A DNA stretch of 64,000 nt, taken from NCBI RefSeq assembly GCF_947077765.1, contig NZ_CAMTTF010000001.1, positions 248,001 to 312,000 on the forward strand. Direction: 5' to 3'. Shown piece by piece: positions 54,045-61,140 of this stretch. This stretch comes from Salinibacter grassmerensis (GTDB lineage Bacteria; Bacteroidota; Rhodothermia; Rhodothermales; Salinibacteraceae). The position numbers and the translations under genes are program-made. The notes beneath the pieces were generated by a model. It ran no database searches and was not told the DNA's origin. It was given only the letters and a program-made list of their open reading frames with translations. Position 1 is the stretch's first letter. The number at the start of each line of letters is the position of its first letter.

Positions 54045-54419
54045 ATGTCCAAAGTGCTCCGCCACCTCCCCGAACTTGAAGGCGACGAACAGGTCGAGGT
54101 CGCCCGCCTGCTCAACGACATGAGCGATGCGCAAGCCGAGCACTTCGCGCGCATCTACCGGTCGCGCCGCCGCGACCCCTCCCACCTTCTGATTCTCGCG
54201 GCGGTGGGATTTATCGGCGCCGCGGGGCTGCAGCGGTTCTACGCAGAAGAGTTTGCGCTGGGACTCGTCTACTTCTTCACGGGTGGGCTGTGCGTGATTG
54301 GGACGATCTACGACGTCATCAAGTACCAGGACCTTGCCTTCCGCTACAACCGGGACGTGGCGCTGGAGGTCGCCGAGACGGTCCGCACCGTGTACGACAC
54401 GAGGGCCGACGACGCGTAG
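54045..54419 (+). CDS. TM2-domain membrane protein
   Basis: A 124-residue protein from ATG 54045; the longer frame from 53835 overlaps the DUF2752 gene. An acidic helical N-terminal half (LPELEGDEQVEVARLLNDMSDAQ) precedes the two TM2 helices: HLLILAAVGFIGAAGLQRFYAEEFALGLVYFFTGGLCVIGTIYDVIKY. The G-x-x-x-x-Q-R-F-Y turn between them is the family mark. Function unknown; it converges with the mltD-like gene. Confidence 0.85.
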   Translation: MSKVLRHLPELEGDEQVEVARLLNDMSDAQAEHFARIYRSRRRDPSHLLILAAVGFIGAAGLQRFYAEEFALGLVYFFTGGLCVIGTIYDVIKYQDLAFRYNRDVALEVAETVRTVYDTRADDA

Positions 54420-54434
54420 AACCGCTTAGCCGGG

Positions 54435-56201
54435 CTAGTCGCGAATCTGCAGGCGCTGACCGGGGCGGATGCGGGTGTCACTGAGGTCATTCCAGGCCTG
54501 AAGGTCGCGGATGGACACGCCGAACCGTTGTGCAATCTCCCCGAGCGTATCGCCCCGGGTGACGCGATAGGTCGTGGCGGCGGAGGCCGTTTGGGGACGA
54601 GAGGCGGGAGGTGCGTCGGACGGGGGGGATGTCGTGTCCGGCGGGGCGGCACGGGCCGTCTCGATCGCGTCGAGCGGGCGCGTGGGGGGCGACGTGTCGT
54701 ACTGCACGCGCAGGGGCCGCTGCTGGTCGGCGGCGCCGAGGGCGCTCGCGTATTCCTGGACCGGCACGACCAGGCGCTCACCCGGGCGGATGATGGCCCC
54801 GTCGATGCCGTTGAGCCGCTTCAGCGTAGCGGTGGAGGTGCCGAAGCGCACGGCAATCTCGGAGAGCGTGTCGCCCCCGCGCACCGCGTACGTGGTGGCC
54901 GGCTGCTTCTTCTCGTCCGGCAGTTCGGCGTAGTTCCAGGCGAACCGTGGGTAGCTGCCCAGCGGAATGCGCACGTAGTACCGCTCTTTAGAGGGCGGCA
55001 CGCGGCCCCGCCGCAGCTCCGGGTTGAGCGACTCGATGGCACTGCGCGTGGTGTCGGCGAGGCGGGCCACGGTGCGAAGCGATAGGCGGCTTCCGTGCAC
55101 CGGCACGTAGTCGTAGGCGAGCGGCGAGCCCGCCTCGGGCGGGGCGAGGTCGAACGCCTCGGGGTTCTCCATCACGCGGGCCGCGGCGATGAACATGGGC
55201 ACGTAGCCCTGGGTCTCGCGCGGCAGGTACTCGTGGGCGTCCCAGTACGACGGGTCCTCGGCGTCGGCCCGGCGGAGCGCGGAGCGCACGCAGCCGGCCC
55301 CACAATTAAAGCCCGCCAGGGCGAGGTGCCAGTCCCCGAACTCGTCGTAGAGGTCGCCCAGGTGCCGGGCGGCCGCCCGGGTGGCCTTCTCCGGGTCGCG
55401 CCGCTCGTCGACCCACGCGTTCACGGTGAGGCCGTACCGCCGGCCGGTGCTGGGCATAAACTGCCACATGCCCACGGCGCCGGCCCAGCTCCGCGCGTCG
55501 GGGTTGAGGCCGCTCTCGATCATGGCGAGGTACTTCAGTTCCTGGGGCACGTCCTCTTCCGCCAGGATGTGCTCGATCATGGGCCCGTACACCTGTACGC
55601 GTCGCCGCCAGTGGTCGACGTGCTCGCTGGGGTCCTCCTCCAGGGCGGTCGTGCTCTGTTTCACCAGCCGGTTGGAGGTCATTGGAATCTCGGCGCCCTC
55701 TACTTCGGCCTCCGGCCGGACGGGCTCCACCTCCAGGAGCGGGTTGTCCACGTCGTCGAGCGAGGCAAACAGGCGAGCACGGACGGAGAAGATCTGTCCC
55801 CGGGCCAGAAGTGTCGAGTCCGGGTCACTGGGGTAGCCGTGGAAGCGTCGGTACTCGGCCGTGAGGCCCCCGTAGACCGACCGGACGGCGTTCCGCTGAA
55901 GGGCCTCCGGCCGGGTGCGGAGCAGGGTGGCCAGCTCCGCCATGGCCTGGTTGAGGAGGTGGGCCCGGCGTGTACTGTCGTCCGCGGCGAGAAGCTCCGA
56001 CTCCAGGACGTACAGGCGGGCCACCTCCGGGTCGAGGGCGGTGGTGTCGGTGTCCGCCACCAGAATTGTATCCTCGGGCACCCGTTCCGGCTCGGGCGTC
56101 GGGGCGAGGGAGGAAAGCGAGCCGCCGCAGCCGGCAAGCACCAGCAGAACGAGGCCGGCGCAGCCGCCGCGGAAGAGAGCGCGGGTGAGAACGGTCGACA
56201 T
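54435..56201 (-). CDS. mltD: MltD-type lytic transglycosylase lipoprotein
   Basis: A 588-residue protein from ATG 56201 (MSTVLTRALFRGG). The lipobox LVLLVLAGC anchors it to a membrane. The SLT domain lies near 220-350, with the catalytic Glu in IESGLNPDARSWAGAVGMWQFMPSTGRRYGL and later HLALAGFNCGAGCVRSAL. Two LysM domains follow at the C-terminus: TTYAVRGGDTLSEIAVRFGTS and TTYRVTRGDTLGEIAQRFGVS, joined by a Pro/Thr/Ala-rich linker. It cuts peptidoglycan at the MurNAc-GlcNAc bond to make 1,6-anhydro ends, for wall remodelling. MltD proteins usually have one to four LysM repeats; two is normal. Confidence 0.93.
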   Translation of the reverse strand: MSTVLTRALFRGGCAGLVLLVLAGCGGSLSSLAPTPEPERVPEDTILVADTDTTALDPEVARLYVLESELLAADDSTRRAHLLNQAMAELATLLRTRPEALQRNAVRSVYGGLTAEYRRFHGYPSDPDSTLLARGQIFSVRARLFASLDDVDNPLLEVEPVRPEAEVEGAEIPMTSNRLVKQSTTALEEDPSEHVDHWRRRVQVYGPMIEHILAEEDVPQELKYLAMIESGLNPDARSWAGAVGMWQFMPSTGRRYGLTVNAWVDERRDPEKATRAAARHLGDLYDEFGDWHLALAGFNCGAGCVRSALRRADAEDPSYWDAHEYLPRETQGYVPMFIAAARVMENPEAFDLAPPEAGSPLAYDYVPVHGSRLSLRTVARLADTTRSAIESLNPELRRGRVPPSKERYYVRIPLGSYPRFAWNYAELPDEKKQPATTYAVRGGDTLSEIAVRFGTSTATLKRLNGIDGAIIRPGERLVVPVQEYASALGAADQQRPLRVQYDTSPPTRPLDAIETARAAPPDTTSPPSDAPPASRPQTASAATTYRVTRGDTLGEIAQRFGVSIRDLQAWNDLSDTRIRPGQRLQIRD

Positions 56202-56317
56202 GGAGATGAAGATGGAACAGAAGAACAACGTGAGCGGCCGGGGACGGGGAGGATGATGAATACGGAATCCGCGGCCCATCGTCAATGCGGCTCCCCGCCA
56301 CCGACGGTGAATATTGT

Positions 56318-57307
56318 TTACGAGGGCGGACCGGTGGTCGAAGAAGTCCCCGAGTCCGCGGCCGGTGTGCGTGAGAGCCCGCCCGCCTCCACAAAAATGT
56401 ACCGGATGGTGGGGTGGGCCTCCCGGATGGCGCGTTCCAGCCGATCGACGGCACCCTCCACGGTGTCGGCGTCGAGGTCGTCGCGGAAGCGCAGGTCCAT
56501 GTTCAGAAGCAGGGCGCGAGGCCCCATGTGCATCGTCAGCAGGCGCTCGACCGACGCGATGTCCGCGTCGGCACGGGCCATGCGGCGAATGTCGTCCCGA
56601 ACCTCAGGGGACGCCGCCTCGCCGATCAGGAGCTTTTTGCTCTCCCAGATGAGAAAGGCGGCCACGCCACATAGAATGAGCCCAATGATGATGGAGGCAA
56701 TCCCGTCGATCACGGGCATGTGCAGAAGACTTGCAAGGTGGATGCCAACGAGCGCGACGACGAGGCCGGCCAGGGCGGCGGTGTCCTCGAAGATCACGGT
56801 GAAGGTCGTCGGGTCCTTGCTCGTCACGATGGCCTCGAAGAACGGCGTGTCGCCGCGCTGCTTCCTGAACTCCTGGAGGGCGGTGCGCAGGGCGAGGGCC
56901 TCGAACACGATGGCGGCGCCGAGGACGATCGTGTTGAGGGTGAGGCCGCCGAGTGTGATGCCGAGGACGGAGGCGGTGCCGGGGCCGCCGTGGCCGGGGT
57001 CGAGTGTGTGGAGGATCCCTTCGTAGAGGGAGATTCCGCCCCCGAGCCCAAAGATGAGCACCGCGACGACCAGGGTGTAGAAGTAGAGCGACTTGCCGTA
57101 GCCGTACGGGTGATTCTCGTCCGGGGGGCGTTTGCTGCGACGGATGCCGAGCAGGAGCAGGCCGCCGTTGCCCGTGTCGACGAGCGAGTGGATGCCTTCG
57201 GCCAGCATCGCGGAGCTGCCGCTGACGGCCGCCCCGAGAAACTTGGTGACGGCGATGGCGAAGTTGCCGAGGATGGCGGCGTAGATCGCCTTCTTCGACG
57301 AGGCCAT
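56318..57307 (-). CDS. Cation diffusion facilitator family transporter
   Basis: A 329-residue protein from ATG 57307 (MASSKKAIYAAILGN). Six membrane segments are visible. The metal site of segment II is SAMLAEGIHSLVDTGNGGLLL (His-x3-Asp). Segment V has the other half near DTAALAGLVVALVGIHLASL. A cytoplasmic C-terminal domain of about 90 residues (VRDDIRRMARADADIASVERLL, FRDDLDADTVEGAVDRLERAI) matches CDF dimer domains. It exports Zn, Mn, Fe or Co; His then Asp in segment II is typical of zinc/cadmium or iron members. The exact metal is uncertain. Confidence 0.9.
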   Translation of the reverse strand: MASSKKAIYAAILGNFAIAVTKFLGAAVSGSSAMLAEGIHSLVDTGNGGLLLLGIRRSKRPPDENHPYGYGKSLYFYTLVVAVLIFGLGGGISLYEGILHTLDPGHGGPGTASVLGITLGGLTLNTIVLGAAIVFEALALRTALQEFRKQRGDTPFFEAIVTSKDPTTFTVIFEDTAALAGLVVALVGIHLASLLHMPVIDGIASIIIGLILCGVAAFLIWESKKLLIGEAASPEVRDDIRRMARADADIASVERLLTMHMGPRALLLNMDLRFRDDLDADTVEGAVDRLERAIREAHPTIRYIFVEAGGLSRTPAADSGTSSTTGPPS

Positions 57308-57462
57308 AGGTCGGGCGTGAGGGTGTGGAGAGAGAGTACGGGAGTGCGAGAGAGCCGGAGGAGGGGGGCGAGGAGGGAGCCCAAGCGCCCGCGCCCCCGT
57401 GCTTCCGCTTGAGTTTGTGGGAGGCAGTCCGTGTGGGAGGGAGAACCTGACAGGGAGGACCG

Positions 57463-57639
57463 TCAACTGGCCGCGAACCCGATCTCGGGGTCGGCCTGGT
57501 CGGGCTGGATCCATGGGCGCCGCTCCGGGTCGAAGACGCTCGGCAGGCCCTCCACGCAGGCTTCGGCGTGAGTGCAGCGTTCCCAATCCCACGTGACGGT
57601 GACGTCGTTGCCCTCGTGGGTGTAGACGTTGGCGTCCAT
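57463..57639 (-). CDS. Shortened YjdI-like (4Fe-4S) mono-cluster protein
   Basis: A 58-residue protein from ATG 57639. The match to YjdI-type proteins is clear from VTVTWDWERCTHAEACVEGLPSVFDPERRPWIQPDQAD: two Cys in C-x5-C, then the RPWI and PD marks. Full-length members end with a segment containing another Cys pair like CPSGAL, which is missing here: the frame stops at EIGFAAS. With two Cys it could not hold a 4Fe-4S cluster on its own. Either it is a truncated or degenerate copy or it binds with a partner. It lies downstream of the ABC ATPase gene. Confidence 0.75.
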   Translation of the reverse strand: MDANVYTHEGNDVTVTWDWERCTHAEACVEGLPSVFDPERRPWIQPDQADPEIGFAAS

Positions 57640-57760
57640 GGCAGGAGGTGTGAAGGGGGGAAGAATCAACGCCGTTGGTACGGAGGCAGGGGAGAGGCGT
57701 TCGCCCGGCGCGCGACGAGGCTTTGCCCGGAAACCGCCCGGACGTCTCTGCTGGATTCGG

Positions 57761-58453
57761 CTACGAGCGGGTGGCCGCATCGTCCTGGAAATAGCCCATC
57801 TCCACGAGTTGGTCGTGGAGGGCGGCGTCTCCATTGAGGGGGGCACACTGCTTCTGGCGCAGGACGTACGCGTCGTCGGCGAGGGGCATCACGTGCTGGT
57901 GGTAGTGGTCGGTGAGGAGGACGCCGGTCCCCTGTGCGGCCGCCTGCTCGATGCGCCGGCCGATGGCGTCGATCAGGAGGGGCTCGACGCCCGTGAAGGG
58001 CTCGTCCAGCAGGACGTAGTCGCGCTCCAGGCCCAGCACAATCGCGACCTCCAAAAGCCGCCGCTCGCCCCCGGACAGAGTGCGCACCTTTTGGTTTAAG
58101 GATGAGGCGAGGCGGTCCGGCACCTGGTCGGGCGACAGGCCCGCACTCCGGGCGAGGGCCTGCACTGATGCGTCCGCAGGAAGCATTGACGCCTGGGGCA
58201 GGTAGGCGATCTTCGCGAACCGTTGCCGTTTCGACGGCTTGTGCAGGCGCGTGCCGTCGATGATGGTGAGGCCGCTGTTGGGTTGAATCTGCCCCGCGGC
58301 CACCTTCAGTAGGGTTGTCTTGCCACTGCCATTGCGCCCGAAAAGGCCGGTGACGGCTCCGGCGGAGGCCTTCAGATGCACGCCCTGGAGGATGCTGAGG
58401 CCCGGAACCCGGTAGAACACCCCGTCCAGAACGAGGGCCGCGTCGGTGTCCAT
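57761..58453 (-). CDS. ABC transporter ATP-binding protein
   Basis: A 230-residue ATPase. Walker A GRNGSGKTT is near 39-47, the Q-loop in YLPQAS near 84, signature TLSGGERRLLEVA near 125-137, Walker B YVLLDEPFTGVEP near 145-157 and the H-loop in LLTDHYHQHV. It lies 8 bp downstream of a small membrane-protein gene, so the two probably form an export or lipid-handling module, though that membrane protein is small for a full permease. It resembles LptB/YadG-like ATPases. No substrate is evident. The short length and lack of a fused membrane domain are normal for this type. Confidence 0.9.
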   Translation of the reverse strand: MDTDAALVLDGVFYRVPGLSILQGVHLKASAGAVTGLFGRNGSGKTTLLKVAAGQIQPNSGLTIIDGTRLHKPSKRQRFAKIAYLPQASMLPADASVQALARSAGLSPDQVPDRLASSLNQKVRTLSGGERRLLEVAIVLGLERDYVLLDEPFTGVEPLLIDAIGRRIEQAAAQGTGVLLTDHYHQHVMPLADDAYVLRQKQCAPLNGDAALHDQLVEMGYFQDDAATRS

Positions 58454-58461
58454 GGTGGGGC

Positions 58462-58740
58462 CTACAGGTAGAGGGCGAGCGCCAGGGTGAGCGGCTGGAG
58501 CGCGAGAAACAGCGCCCCGAGGAGTACGACCGGCGACAGTCGGAGGTTGTCGTATAGCGGCCACACCTTCTTTTTCCGGAAGCGCCAGTAGGTGTAGCCG
58601 GCGGCCGCCGCACTTCCCCAGAACAGGGCGGGCGCGAGGACAGCGGTCCACGAGCCGCCGAAGAGGATAGGAAAAAGCCCAAAGATGGCCGCAAATACTA
58701 GCGTGTTTGCAAGGTACTTACGCGCCAGGTAGAAAATCAT
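58462..58740 (-). CDS. Small membrane protein, probable ABC partner
   Basis: A 92-residue protein with three hydrophobic segments (LANTLVFAAIFGLFPILFGGSWT, VLAPALFWGSAAAAGYTYW and LLGALFLALQPLTLALALYL). A KKK cluster between them favours the cytoplasmic loop. It lies 8 bp upstream of the ABC ATPase gene and 22 bp after the S41 peptidase. No family recognised; it may be a subunit of the transporter. Confidence 0.7.
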   Translation of the reverse strand: MIFYLARKYLANTLVFAAIFGLFPILFGGSWTAVLAPALFWGSAAAAGYTYWRFRKKKVWPLYDNLRLSPVVLLGALFLALQPLTLALALYL

Positions 58741-58762
58741 GCTGCGTGGTGGGACGGTCGGA

Positions 58763-61099
58763 TCAGTTGGGCGCAGTGGCCCCACGCTCGCTGGACCGGA
58801 GCACCTCTAGTGCTTTTTCCAACACTTCGTCTTTCCCACTCTGAACGCCTTCGATCGTGCGCTCGACCTGCACGTCGGGCCGGATACCGACGAGGTGGTG
58901 CTGGGAGCCGTCGTGCTTCCGGACACGCATGCCGGTCCAGCGGGCCTTGTGTCCTCCGGGGAGGGAGACCGGATTTACGTTTCCGTTCGCCCCGGCGGTC
59001 GGCTGGCCTACGATCGTGCCCAGCTCGTATTGCTCGACGATGCCCATGATGCTCTCGGCGTAGCTAATGGCGCGCGCGTCAGTCAGAAACGCGACCTCGC
59101 CCGCAAACTGCGGCGTCCGTGGGGGGAGTGTCCACCGGCTGCCGGCGTATCCCACGATCTCCTCCTGATCTGGATAGATGATCTTCGGCACTTCGAAGTG
59201 GGCCGACCGGAGCGTATCGGGCGACAGGTGGGGAAGGAGTTTCTGCATTCCGCCTTCCGGGTACCCGCGCATGTCGAACACGACCCCGCGCGCTTCGGAG
59301 AGTGTGTCCAGCCGGTCCTGTATCCGGCTCCAAGGCAGGCGCGTCAGGTCTGCGTAGTAGATCCCATCGGAAAGCTTCTCGAACGACGCAGGGCGAGGCT
59401 CTGTCTGCATCGATCCGGTGGGGACTGCGCGGCGAGGTTGAACCGAACACTCAATCTGTTTTTCTTCACGACGAAGCAGAAGGGAGACGGACGACGGGTC
59501 CATGTAGTGCTCGACATCCCGAAGCGCCCTGACGTCTCGGTACTGCGAAGATCCAGAGATATGGCGTTTTGCCCTGCGCAGCCTCGCCTCGATCGGCGCT
59601 CCGTCGACGGAGACGACCACATCGCCAATCTCAGGACATATGCTACGGTCCATGCCGGCCGGGCGCGCAGTGTCCCCCACCACTACATTTCCGCCGGCCC
59701 GCTCCAGAAGAATCGGCCAGTCGGAGCCACCCCCTGGAGACGGAGACACCCTTCCGTGTCCGTCCTTCAGACGGGCGATCATCTGCTGGAGCGTACGTTG
59801 GAATGCCTTTGGGGTGTCGTCGGTGAGGGCGCGGCGTAGGCTTTTTGTAAGCACTCGGCCCCACTCGACATCAACCACGTCGAAGTACGGGTAGAAGTGC
59901 TGGAAGACATTCCAGGCGACCACCACGTTGGCCGAGGAGAAGTCCGGGCCTGAGTGCGATGTCTCCAAAGAGCCGAGTCGGCCTCGCAGATTATCGGGGG
60001 AGGGCGTACCATCTGGTCGTAGCGTCCGCCCGTCCCGGCCGTAGAGTGCGAGTGGTATTTGTGCTGCAAGCCCCCGGCCAATTAGCTTCCTGGCCGTTTC
60101 GCCCGGTTGCGGGTGGGCCTCGAATAGCTGCAGTTCTGATGGTGGCGCAACGCTGAGTTTCAGGGACTGCCGCCCCCTGAAGGCGTCCTCTGTAGTAGCA
60201 GACGCCCGGACTCCGGGACTGTCCGAAAGTCTCCACTGGGTCGTTCCGGACTCAAAGCCTGCGTTGTCAAGGGACACACGCCTCCAGGAGGCGTCCGACG
60301 AGTCGCGAACCAGGAGCTCCATCTCATCAAACTGGGTGGCCCCAGGGTCTCGTACAAACAGGCCCGCTCTGAACTGACTGGCTCTGGGTGGAACCGTCAC
60401 TGTCCGGTCGTGCACGCTCCATGAGCGAGAGGAAATGGGGGCACTTAGAGGGTCGTTTGGGCTGCGGGGGACGTGGAGGTAGAGGTGGCCTGTGCTTTTC
60501 CGGTCGAGGGTACGCACAGCGGCTCGAAGCCGAACCTGTTTGCCCTGGAATCGCCGAGCATCAAACTGCTTCGTTGCCCAGGCGAATGGTCCGTCCTCGA
60601 AGGTGCCGCCCGAGGCAGGGTCCGTCGTCGCGTTGATACGGACGCTGTGGTACGGTTGGCCGTCGCTGTGAAGACCAAGACCTTGGTGCTGCCAGGCCAC
60701 GAGATTCAGTCCCGCCGTATCCGACGGCGTGAGGACGTCGGCGGGTGGGGGTGGCTCGTTTCCAGCCCGGTACAGCTGCACGGTCGGGGCGATGGGCCTG
60801 AAGAGCCCCTCCAGGGTCGACCGGAGCTCCGCCCGGCTGGCAGCGTTCTTTACCTCCTGCGCGCCGTACATCGCAAACTGATTCCAGTCGGTGCCCGCCG
60901 CCGCGTCGCTGGGATGGAAGTAGCGGACGTACCCGTAGAGCTTCGCGAAGGCGCGGAGGTTTTCGACCTGCTCGTCTCGCGGCGGCTCGGCCAGGCCGAG
61001 CGTGTCGCGGTACGCGTATGTGAGGGCGGCGGCCCCGACGAGAAACAAGAGTCCCGCGGCGACCAGCGTAGATCGGCGCAACCTGCTGAGTAGAGCCAT
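58763..61099 (-). CDS. S41-family (C-terminal-processing-like) peptidase, secreted
   Basis: A 778-residue protein from ATG 61099. One N-terminal helix (STLVAAGLLFLVGAAALTYAY) anchors or secretes it. It begins with LRAFAKLYGYVRYFHPSDAAAGTDWNQFA, a beta-sandwich of about 230 residues (including ARRFQGKQVRLRAAV) follows, then the repeat VVAWNVFQHFYPYFDVVDVEWGRVL. A PDZ-like part has GDVVVSVDGAPIE. The S41 fold has VVFDMRGYPEGG, VAFLTDARAISYAESIMGIV with the probable nucleophile Ser, and GTIVGQPTAGANGNVNP. It is a paralogue of the M56-S41 fusion just upstream (41-bp gap). The role may be to degrade or process surface proteins or peptides. Confidence 0.85.
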   Translation of the reverse strand: MALLSRLRRSTLVAAGLLFLVGAAALTYAYRDTLGLAEPPRDEQVENLRAFAKLYGYVRYFHPSDAAAGTDWNQFAMYGAQEVKNAASRAELRSTLEGLFRPIAPTVQLYRAGNEPPPPADVLTPSDTAGLNLVAWQHQGLGLHSDGQPYHSVRINATTDPASGGTFEDGPFAWATKQFDARRFQGKQVRLRAAVRTLDRKSTGHLYLHVPRSPNDPLSAPISSRSWSVHDRTVTVPPRASQFRAGLFVRDPGATQFDEMELLVRDSSDASWRRVSLDNAGFESGTTQWRLSDSPGVRASATTEDAFRGRQSLKLSVAPPSELQLFEAHPQPGETARKLIGRGLAAQIPLALYGRDGRTLRPDGTPSPDNLRGRLGSLETSHSGPDFSSANVVVAWNVFQHFYPYFDVVDVEWGRVLTKSLRRALTDDTPKAFQRTLQQMIARLKDGHGRVSPSPGGGSDWPILLERAGGNVVVGDTARPAGMDRSICPEIGDVVVSVDGAPIEARLRRAKRHISGSSQYRDVRALRDVEHYMDPSSVSLLLRREEKQIECSVQPRRAVPTGSMQTEPRPASFEKLSDGIYYADLTRLPWSRIQDRLDTLSEARGVVFDMRGYPEGGMQKLLPHLSPDTLRSAHFEVPKIIYPDQEEIVGYAGSRWTLPPRTPQFAGEVAFLTDARAISYAESIMGIVEQYELGTIVGQPTAGANGNVNPVSLPGGHKARWTGMRVRKHDGSQHHLVGIRPDVQVERTIEGVQSGKDEVLEKALEVLRSSERGATAPN

Positions 61100-61140
61100 C
61101 TGCTGGGCAGAGCCATCGTGAGGGAGAGTGGAGGAATCGT

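Noticed and set aside
55095-57026. A 643-codon plus-strand frame
   Set aside because: It runs antisense across the lytic transglycosylase and CDF transporter genes and has no family match.
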